Shown here: positions 40,537 through 47,578 of the stretch, one piece after another
Numbering within the stretch: the stretch's first letter is position 1
How the letters are laid out: each line of letters opens with the position of its first letter
DNA from: Salinarimonas chemoclinalis
GTDB lineage: Bacteria > Pseudomonadota > Alphaproteobacteria > Rhizobiales > Beijerinckiaceae
DNA length: 64,000 bases
Reading direction: 5' to 3'
Assembly: GCF_041514305.1 (NCBI RefSeq)
Contig: NZ_JBGMWH010000003.1
Location: forward strand, 248,001-312,000
Program-made: the position numbers and the translations under genes
The notes under the pieces: generated by a model
The model's input: the letters and a program-made list of their open reading frames with translations, nothing else
Database searches by the model: none
What the model was told of the DNA's origin: nothing

Positions 40537-43071
40537 ATGGGGAGCCTCGGGCGGGTGATGGGCGAACGGAACGGGCGGTCCGGTGAGGGGACGGCGAGGC
40601 GGGACGGCGGGCTCCCGCTCGGGCGGCTGCGCGCGGCGCTGACGGGCGCGAGCGCGCTCGCCGCGGGGGCCCTCGTCGCGGGTCCGGCCCGGGCACTGGC
40701 GCCCGACGCGCTGCTCGCCCGGCTCGACCCGCAGAACGCGATCAGCTTCGCCTTCGTGGCGGGCTCCCTCGTCTTCGCGCTCACCACCGCCTTCGTCTAC
40801 CGCATCGAGCAGCGGCGCTGGTCGGAGCGCGAGGCGGGGCTCCGCGCCGAACTCGCCGAGCTGCGCGCCGCCGCCGACCGGGCGGAGACCGTCATCGGTG
40901 CGGAGAGCCAGCTCGTCGTCTCCTGGGACGGCCGGGACGCCGAGCCGCGCATCGAGGGCGACCCGAACGCGCTCGGTCCCGCGGCGGCGGGCAAGCGCCT
41001 CCTGGCCTTCGGTGCCTGGCTCGCCCCCGCCGACGCAGGGGCGCTCGACGGAGCGCTGACGCGGCTGCGCGAGCGCGGCGAGTCCTTTCGCCTGACCCTG
41101 CGCGCCCAGCGCGATCGGTTCGTCGAGGCGCAGGGGCGCGCTCTCGGCGGGCGCGCCATCCTGCGCCTGCGCGACGTCACCGGCGATCGGCTGGAGCTGC
41201 TCCAGGCCCGCGAGACGCTGGTGCGCCAGGGCGACGACCTGAAGAACCTGCGCGCGCTGCTCGAAGGCATGAGCCAGCCGGTCTGGCTGCGCGACGGCGA
41301 GGGTCACATCGCCTGGGCGAACCCCGCCTGGCTCGCGGCAGTGGAGGCGCAATCCCTCGAGGACGCCCGCGCCCGGGGTCTCGAGCTCCTCGACCGCGGC
41401 GCCCGCGAGGACGCCGCGACCGCCCGCGGCGCGCGCGCGCCCTTCGCCGCGCGCACCACCGCGATCGTCGCAGGCGCCCGGCGCACCCTCGACGTCGCCG
41501 AGACGCCCTCGCCCGGCGGCTTCGTCGGGATCGCGGTGGACGTCACCGATCTCGAGGAGGTCCGCGCCGACCTCCAGCGCCAGATGCAGGCGCACGTGCG
41601 CACCCTCGACCATCTGCCGAACGCGGTGGCGATCTTCGATTCGAGCCAGCGCCTCGTCTTCCACAATTCGGCCTACCGCCGCCTCTGGGGCCTCGATCGC
41701 GGCTTCCTGGAGAGCGGGCCGTCGGAGGGCGAGATCCTCGATCGCCTGCGCGCCGAGCGGCGCCTGCCCGAGCAGGCCGACTGGCGGCGCTGGAAGGCCG
41801 ACGTGCTCGCCGCCTACCGCGCCATCGAGCCGCAGGAGATCTGGTGGCACCTGCCGGACGGGCGTACGCTCCACGTCGTCGCCAACCCCAACCCGCAGGG
41901 CGGCCTGACCTGGCTGTTCGACGACGTCTCCGAGCATCTCTCCCTGGAGAGCCGCTACAATTCCCTCATGCGCGTCCAGGGCGAGACGCTCGACGCGCTG
42001 GAGGAGGGCGTCGCCGTGTTCGGCTCGGACGGGCGGCTCAAGCTCGCCAACCGCGCCTTCCGTGCGCTCTGGCGGCTGCCGGAGCAGGCCCCCGGCGAGG
42101 AGCCGCATCTCGAGAGCGTGGTCTCCGCCTGCCGCGGGCTCGCCCCCGACGAGGAGGCCTGGGCCGCGATCCGCGCCGCGGTCGCCGGGGACGCGGAAGG
42201 GCGCACCGAGCTCGGATTGCGGCTGGCGCGCCGCGACGGCCTGCATCTCGACTGCGCGGTCCAGCCGCTGCCCGACGGCGCGACGCTGATCGCCTTCGTC
42301 GACGTCACCGCGAGCGTGAACGTCGAGCGGGCGCTGATCGAGAAGAACGAGGCGCTGGAGGTGGCGGCGCGGCTGCGCGAGGACTTCGTCCACCACGTCT
42401 CCTACGAGCTGCGCTCGCCGCTCACCACGATCATCGGCTTCGCGCAGCTGCTCGGCGACGAGACCGTCGGCGGGCTCAACGACCGCCAGCGCGAATACGC
42501 CGGGCTGATCATGCGCTCCTCGGGCGCGCTGCTCGCCATCATCAACGACATCCTCGACCTCGCCTCGATCGACACGGGCTCGCTCGAGCTCGATCCGGAG
42601 GAGGTCGACATCCGCGAGACGATCGACGCCGCCGTGCGCGGGATCGACGACCGCATCGCCGAGAACAAGCTCTCCCTCGTCATCGACGCCCCCGACGGCA
42701 TCGGCGGCTTCGTCGCCGATGCCAAGCGCGTGCGCCAGGTGCTGTTCAACCTGCTCTCGAACGCCGTCGGGTTCTCCTCGACGGGGCAGACGGTGCGCCT
42801 CTCCGCCCGCAAGAGCGGCGGCGAGGTGGTGTTCGAGGTCGCCGACCAGGGTCGGGGCATCCCGCCCGACGTGGTCGAGCGCGTTTTCGACAGATTCGAG
42901 AGCCATACGCTCGGCACCCGCCACCGCGGCGTCGGGCTCGGCCTGTCCATCGTGCGCGCCTTCGTGGAGCTGCACGGCGGGCGCGTGTCCTTGACGTCGA
43001 ACCCGGGATCGGGAACGACGGTGACCTGCGTCTTCCCGGCCGACGGGCCGCAGCGCCTCGCGGCCGAGTAG
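40537..43071 (+). CDS. divL: DivL-type cell-cycle sensor kinase (Tyr in place of His)
   Basis: An 844-residue membrane protein with one or two N-terminal helices (LTGASALAAGALVAGPARAL, AISFAFVAGSLVFALTTAFV), several PAS-like domains at about 220-560, then a kinase core. The H-box reads VSYELRSPL: the phospho-acceptor histidine is a tyrosine (residue 623), the hallmark of Caulobacter DivL, which binds DivK and tunes CckA and CtrA. The ATP domain is complete (N-box VLFNLLSNAVGF, G1 DQGRGIPP, G2 GVGLGLSIVRAF). It is followed by the tsaE fusion gene. Confidence 0.88.
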   Translation: MGSLGRVMGERNGRSGEGTARRDGGLPLGRLRAALTGASALAAGALVAGPARALAPDALLARLDPQNAISFAFVAGSLVFALTTAFVYRIEQRRWSEREAGLRAELAELRAAADRAETVIGAESQLVVSWDGRDAEPRIEGDPNALGPAAAGKRLLAFGAWLAPADAGALDGALTRLRERGESFRLTLRAQRDRFVEAQGRALGGRAILRLRDVTGDRLELLQARETLVRQGDDLKNLRALLEGMSQPVWLRDGEGHIAWANPAWLAAVEAQSLEDARARGLELLDRGAREDAATARGARAPFAARTTAIVAGARRTLDVAETPSPGGFVGIAVDVTDLEEVRADLQRQMQAHVRTLDHLPNAVAIFDSSQRLVFHNSAYRRLWGLDRGFLESGPSEGEILDRLRAERRLPEQADWRRWKADVLAAYRAIEPQEIWWHLPDGRTLHVVANPNPQGGLTWLFDDVSEHLSLESRYNSLMRVQGETLDALEEGVAVFGSDGRLKLANRAFRALWRLPEQAPGEEPHLESVVSACRGLAPDEEAWAAIRAAVAGDAEGRTELGLRLARRDGLHLDCAVQPLPDGATLIAFVDVTASVNVERALIEKNEALEVAARLREDFVHHVSYELRSPLTTIIGFAQLLGDETVGGLNDRQREYAGLIMRSSGALLAIINDILDLASIDTGSLELDPEEVDIRETIDAAVRGIDDRIAENKLSLVIDAPDGIGGFVADAKRVRQVLFNLLSNAVGFSSTGQTVRLSARKSGGEVVFEVADQGRGIPPDVVERVFDRFESHTLGTRHRGVGLGLSIVRAFVELHGGRVSLTSNPGSGTTVTCVFPADGPQRLAAE

Positions 43072-43099
43072 CGCCGGGCGCCCCGACAGCGAGGAATCG

Positions 43100-44686
43100 A
43101 TGCCAGAGAGAGGCCTCATGGGCCTGCCCCCGGGTCCCGACCCGCGCCTGCCGGTCTGGGAGGTGCTGCTCGACGACGAACGGGCCACCCGCGACATGGC
43201 GCGCTTCATCGCCGACGAGCTGAAGCCGGGCGACGTGGTCACGCTGTCGGGCGGGCTCGGCGCGGGCAAGACGACGCTCGCGCGCGCCGTCGTCCGCGCG
43301 CTCGCCGGCGACCCTGCGCTCGAGGTGCCGAGCCCCACCTTCACGCTGATGCAGACCTACGAAACGCGCAAGGCGCCCGTGGTCCACGCCGACTTCTACC
43401 GCCTCTCCTCCTCCGACGAGCTCGTCGAGCTCGGCTGGGACGAGGCGACGGAGAGCGCCATCGCGCTCGTCGAGTGGCCGGACCGGGCCGCCGCGGCGCT
43501 CTCGCCGTCGCGCCTCGACATCACGCTCGAGATCGTGGCGCACGACGGCGGCGACGCGCGCGTCGCGATCCTGGTCGGCGTCGGCGCCTTCGGCGAGCGG
43601 CTGGTGCGCGCGCGGGCGCTCAAGGGCCTGCTCGCCCGGGCCGGCTGGTCCGGCGCACGCCGCGCCCCGATGACGGGCGACGCCTCGACCCGCGCCTACG
43701 AGCGGCTGACCCGCGATACGGGCGAGACGGCGGTCCTGATGATCGCCCCGCGCCGCCCGGACGGCCCTCCGATCCGTCAGGGCAAGCCCTACAGCGCCAT
43801 CGCCCGCCTGGCCGAGAGCGTCCACGCCTTCGTCGCGATCGACCGCGGCCTGCGCTCGCTCGGCCTCTCCGCCCCGCGTATCCTCGGCGAGGCGCTCGAC
43901 GAGGGGCTGCTCCTGCTGGAGGACCTCGGCGACGAGCCGGTCGTGGACGCCGGCGGCGCGATCCCCGAGCGCTACGCCGAGGCCGCGCGGCTCCTCGTCG
44001 AGATCCACACGACGACGCTTCCGCACGTGCTCCCCGTGGCCGACGAGATCGAGCACGTGGTCCCGCCCTACGACGAGGCGGCGCTCGCGATCGAGGTCGA
44101 GCTGTTCGTCGACTGGTACCTGCGCTTCCGCGTCGGCCACGAGCTGACGGCGGCGGCGCGCGCCGAGTTCCTCGCCGCCTGGCGGGAGGTCTTCGCCCTC
44201 CTGGACGAGGCGCCGGCGACCTGGTGCCTGCGCGACTACCATTCGCCGAACCTGATCTGGTTGCCCGGGCGGCAGGGCATCGCCCGCGTCGGGCTGATCG
44301 ACTTCCAGGACGCGGTGCTGGGCAACCCCGCCTACGACCTCGTCTCGCTGGCGCAGGACGCGCGGGTCGACGTGGCGCCCGAGCTGGAACTCAAGCTGCT
44401 CTCGCTCTACGCCCGGGAGCGGCGCGCCCGCGAGCCCGGCTTCGACGTCGCCGCCTTCGCGCGCGACTATGCCATCCTGGGCGCGCAGCGTGCGACGAAG
44501 TGCCTGGGCATCTTCACCCGCCTCGACCGGCGCGACCGCAAGCCAGGCTACCTCGCCCACCTGCCGCGGCTCGAGGCGGTGCTCGTCCGCAACCTCGCCC
44601 ATCCCGATCTCGCCCGCCTCAGGGCGTGGTACGAGGCGCACGCTCCGCGCCTCGCGGCGGAGCCCGGCTCCGCAACCCCCTCGTGA
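43100..44686 (+). CDS. Fusion of tRNA t6A ATPase TsaE and aminoglycan kinase AmgK
   Basis: A 528-residue protein. Residues 1 to about 160 are TsaE, with Walker A SGGLGAGKTTLARAVVRAL and YRLSSSDELVELGWDE, needed for t6A tRNA modification. Residues about 185-528 are an AmgK-like phosphotransferase with TGDASTRAYERLTRD, LLLEDLGDE and the catalytic WCLRDYHSPNLIWL plus VGLIDFQDAVLGNPAYDL; AmgK phosphorylates MurNAc or GlcNAc at C1. The downstream MurU-like gene makes the UDP-sugar, giving a cell-wall recycling shortcut. The end of the gene lies in a 14-base tandem repeat. Confidence 0.9.
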   Translation: MPERGLMGLPPGPDPRLPVWEVLLDDERATRDMARFIADELKPGDVVTLSGGLGAGKTTLARAVVRALAGDPALEVPSPTFTLMQTYETRKAPVVHADFYRLSSSDELVELGWDEATESAIALVEWPDRAAAALSPSRLDITLEIVAHDGGDARVAILVGVGAFGERLVRARALKGLLARAGWSGARRAPMTGDASTRAYERLTRDTGETAVLMIAPRRPDGPPIRQGKPYSAIARLAESVHAFVAIDRGLRSLGLSAPRILGEALDEGLLLLEDLGDEPVVDAGGAIPERYAEAARLLVEIHTTTLPHVLPVADEIEHVVPPYDEAALAIEVELFVDWYLRFRVGHELTAAARAEFLAAWREVFALLDEAPATWCLRDYHSPNLIWLPGRQGIARVGLIDFQDAVLGNPAYDLVSLAQDARVDVAPELELKLLSLYARERRAREPGFDVAAFARDYAILGAQRATKCLGIFTRLDRRDRKPGYLAHLPRLEAVLVRNLAHPDLARLRAWYEAHAPRLAAEPGSATPS

Positions 44687-44738
44687 CGATGCCCCCATGA
44701 CGATGCCCCCATGACGACGCCCCCATGACGACGCCCCG
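44683..44738 (+). repeat. 14-bp tandem repeat over the amgK stop and murU start
   Basis: Four units of the type ATGACGATGCCCCC (44683, 44697, 44711, 44725). The first contains the stop of the fusion gene and the last contains the murU start. Because 14 is not a multiple of three, the ATG of each unit is in a different frame. Confidence 0.9.
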
Positions 44739-45450
44739 CCCCACCACGGCCATGGTCCTCTCCGCCGGCTACGGCCGGCGCATGCGCCCGCTCACCACGA
44801 CGACACCCAAGCCGCTGGTGCGGCTGGGCGGCAAGCCGCTGATCGACCACGCGCTCGAGCGCCTCGCCGGGGCGGGGGTCGAGACCGCGGTCGTGAACGT
44901 GCACTACCTCGCCGACCTGATCGAGGCGCATTGCGCCAGGCGCACCCCGCCGCCGGCGCTCGTCGTCGCGGACGAGCGGGAGCGGCTCCTCGACACCGGC
45001 GGCGGCATCAAGGCGGCGTTGCCGCGGCTCGGCCCGGGGCCGTTCCTGGTCCACAACACCGATTCCGCCTGGCTCGAGGGTCCGCGCAGCAACATCGCCC
45101 GGCTGATCGACCTCTACGATCCGCAGCGCATGGACATCGCCCTCCTGCTCGCGGCCACCGCGGGATCGATCGGCTTCGACGGCCCGGGCGACTTCGAGAT
45201 GGACGGCGAGGGTCGCCTCGCCCGTCGTCGGGAGCGCGCGGTGGCGCCCTTCGCCTACGCGGGCGTCGCGATCCTCACGCCGGCCCTGTTCGAGGACACG
45301 CCCGACGGGCCGTTCTCGCTCAACCTCCTGTTCGACCGCGCCGAACGCGCCGGGCGCCTCCGGGGCCTGCGGCTCGACGGCACCTGGCTGCACGTCGGCG
45401 ATCCGCGTGCGCTCGCGGAGGCCGAGGAGCGGCTGGCGACGGCGGGCTGA
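44725..45450 (+). CDS. murU: MurNAc-1-phosphate uridylyltransferase (MurU-like nucleotidyltransferase)
   Basis: A 241-residue sugar nucleotidyltransferase. The nucleotide signature is MVLSAGYGRRMRPLTTTTPK, the acceptor region is VVNVHYLADLIEAH and LDTGGGIKAALPRLG. With AmgK upstream it converts recycled MurNAc-1-phosphate to UDP-MurNAc, bypassing the de novo route. The start at 44725 lies in the 14-base repeat; upstream ATGs at 44697 and 44711 are out of frame. Confidence 0.87.
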   Translation: MTTPRPTTAMVLSAGYGRRMRPLTTTTPKPLVRLGGKPLIDHALERLAGAGVETAVVNVHYLADLIEAHCARRTPPPALVVADERERLLDTGGGIKAALPRLGPGPFLVHNTDSAWLEGPRSNIARLIDLYDPQRMDIALLLAATAGSIGFDGPGDFEMDGEGRLARRRERAVAPFAYAGVAILTPALFEDTPDGPFSLNLLFDRAERAGRLRGLRLDGTWLHVGDPRALAEAEERLATAG

Positions 45451-45501
45451 GCCCTCCGAGACGGTTCACCCGCACGCGCCCGGCCGGCATCGCGGATCGC
45501 C

Positions 45502-45516
45502 TTAGCGCCTTCTTAA
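45502..45516 (+). promoter_or_regulatory. CtrA-like box upstream of the receiver-GGDEF gene
   Basis: TTAG, seven bases, TTAA: one mismatch from the CtrA site, 53 bases before the chosen start of the receiver-GGDEF gene. Confidence 0.55.
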
Positions 45517-45568
45517 GCCGTCCCCTCTATCCCTGGGCATGTCTTCCCGTGGGGAATTGGGGCCGCAC

Positions 45569-46480
45569 ATGCACATCGTGGTCGTGGACTCGAGCCGGGT
45601 CGTCCTGAAGATGGTGGCGGGTCTGCTCGCTCCCAAGGGTCACCAGGTCGAGACCTTCACCGACAGCCGCGAGGCGCTCGCCTTCGTCACCGACACGCCG
45701 AGCGTGGACGCGCTGATCACCAGCCTGGAGACGCGCCCGATCGGCGGGTTCGAGCTGTGCTGGTCGGCACGGCTCCTGGCCGAGGACCGCCGGCCCCTCT
45801 ACATCATCGCGATGTCGTCGACCGACAACGCGCGCAACCTCTCCGAAGCGCTCGACTCTGGGGCGGACGACTTCCTCTCCAAGCCGCCGGTGGCGGAGGA
45901 GCTGAACGCGCGCCTGCGCGCCGCCCAGCGCCTCACCGCGCTCCAGCGCGAGCTGATCCGGCTGGCCGAGACGGATTCGCTCACGGGCCTGCTCAACCGC
46001 GGCGCCTTCATCCACCGCCTCGGCGAGGCCGCGCGTCGGCACGGGCCGCAGGGGCGGCTCGCGCTCGTCGGCATCGACCTCGACCATTTCAAGAAGATCA
46101 ACGACGGCCACGGCCACGCGGTCGGCGACGCCGCCATCCGCGCCGCCGGCGAGGTGCTGGGCGCAGTGGCCCGCGACCACAAGGGCTTCGCCGGCCGCGT
46201 CGGCGGCGAGGAATACGCGCTGGCGCTCCCCGGCATGCGTGGCATGGAGGCCTCCGACGTTGCCAACACCCTGCGCGGCAAGATCTCCGAGATCCGCGTG
46301 CGCGGTCGCTCCGGCCCGGTGAAGTTCACCGCCAGCCTCGGCGTCGGCGAATGGTCCGACGGCGAAACCGTCGAGGGCCTGATGAAGCGCGCCGACCTCG
46401 CCCTGTTCGACGCCAAGGCCAACGGCCGCGACCGCGTGATGACGGCGTTCTCGGACGTGTACGTGTCGCGGGTGGGGTGA
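45569..46480 (+). CDS. Receiver-GGDEF protein with degenerate phospho-acceptor
   Basis: A 303-residue protein with an N-terminal receiver domain (HIVVVDSSRVVLKMVAGLL, FLSKPP with the conserved lysine) and a C-terminal GGDEF domain with RVGGEEYALALPG, an active-looking GGEEY. At the usual phospho-aspartate position the receiver has serine (ALITSLE, about residue 52), so phosphorylation is unlikely. It resembles PleD halves but has one receiver only. I use the ATG at 45569, which opens the receiver; an ATG at 45539 would add ten residues. Confidence 0.85.
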   Translation: MHIVVVDSSRVVLKMVAGLLAPKGHQVETFTDSREALAFVTDTPSVDALITSLETRPIGGFELCWSARLLAEDRRPLYIIAMSSTDNARNLSEALDSGADDFLSKPPVAEELNARLRAAQRLTALQRELIRLAETDSLTGLLNRGAFIHRLGEAARRHGPQGRLALVGIDLDHFKKINDGHGHAVGDAAIRAAGEVLGAVARDHKGFAGRVGGEEYALALPGMRGMEASDVANTLRGKISEIRVRGRSGPVKFTASLGVGEWSDGETVEGLMKRADLALFDAKANGRDRVMTAFSDVYVSRVG

Positions 46481-46594
46481 GGGATCAGGGGGGCGACCGA
46501 ACTCGATCGCTCGCCGCCTCCCCCCTTGCCCCTCGCCCCTCCCCGGTGTGAACTCCCTCCCCGAGAGAAGGCTCACGCTCCGGGGAGGACCATC

Positions 46595-47572
46595 ATGCGC
46601 GCCATCGTCGTCGAAAAGGCCGAGACCGGCACGACCGCCGCCCTGAGGGACTTCCCCGAGAGCGAGCTGATGGAGGGGGACGTCACCCTGCGCGTCTCCC
46701 ATTCCACCGTGAACTACAAGGACGGGCTCGCCCTCACCGGGCGGATGCCGGTCGTGCGGCGCTTTCCGATGATCGCCGGCATCGACGCGGCGGGGGTGGT
46801 CGAGACCTCGACGCATCCCGACTGGAAGCCCGGCGACGCGGCGATCCTCACCGGCTGGGGCGTCGGCGAGACGCATCTGGGGTGCTACGCCGAGATGGTC
46901 CGCGTGCCCGGCGGCTGGCTCGTGCCGCTGCCCGCGGGCATGGACGCCGCGCGCGCCATGGCGCTCGGCACCGCCGGCCTCACCGCGGCCTTGTGCGTGC
47001 TCGCGCTCGAGCGCCACGGCCTGACGCCCGACGCCGGCCCGGCGCTGGTGACGGGCGCCGCCGGCGGCGTCGGCTCCGTGGCGGTGGCGCTCCTCGCCAA
47101 GGCCGGCTGGCGCGTGATCGCCGCGACCGGCCGGCCGGAGGAGGCGGCCTACCTCGAGGGGCTCGGCGCCGCCGAGATCCTGCCCCGCGCGGAGCTGACG
47201 GGCCCTGTGAAGCCGCTCGCCAAGGCCCGCTGGGCCGCGGGCGTCGACACCGTCGGCGGGGCGATGCTCGCCAACGCGCTGGCGATGACTCAGCCCGACG
47301 GCGCCATCGCCGCCTGCGGCAATGCCGGCGGCATGGACCTGCCGACGTCGGTCGCGCCCTTCATCCTGCGCGGCGTGGCGCTGCTCGGCGTCAACTCCGT
47401 CCCCGCCCCCATCCCCCTGCGCCGCGCCGCCTGGGACCGCCTCGCCCGCGACGTCGACCCTGCCGCGCTGGACGCCATGACGACGACGATCCCGCTCGCG
47501 GACGTGATCGGTACGGCCGACGAGATCCTCGCCGGGCGGGTGCGCGGGCGGATCGTGGTGGAGGTCGCGTGA
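46595..47572 (+). CDS. Acrylyl-CoA reductase-like oxidoreductase (AcuI/YhdH)
   Basis: A 325-residue MDR-family NADPH oxidoreductase. STVNYKDGLALTGRMPVVRR, IAGIDAAGVVETS and VTGAAGGVGSVAVALLAKAG are typical of AcuI/YhdH, which reduces acryloyl-CoA to propionyl-CoA. GGGGAGGA lies eight bases before the ATG. It stands alone between the receiver-GGDEF gene and the convergent SLOG gene. Confidence 0.88.
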   Translation: MRAIVVEKAETGTTAALRDFPESELMEGDVTLRVSHSTVNYKDGLALTGRMPVVRRFPMIAGIDAAGVVETSTHPDWKPGDAAILTGWGVGETHLGCYAEMVRVPGGWLVPLPAGMDAARAMALGTAGLTAALCVLALERHGLTPDAGPALVTGAAGGVGSVAVALLAKAGWRVIAATGRPEEAAYLEGLGAAEILPRAELTGPVKPLAKARWAAGVDTVGGAMLANALAMTQPDGAIAACGNAGGMDLPTSVAPFILRGVALLGVNSVPAPIPLRRAAWDRLARDVDPAALDAMTTTIPLADVIGTADEILAGRVRGRIVVEVA

Positions 47573-47578
47573 GGCGGC

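Noticed and set aside
40315..43344. 1009-residue open frame on the minus strand opposite divL
   Set aside because: It mirrors the codon structure of divL, with no recognisable motif; divL on the plus strand has complete kinase motifs.
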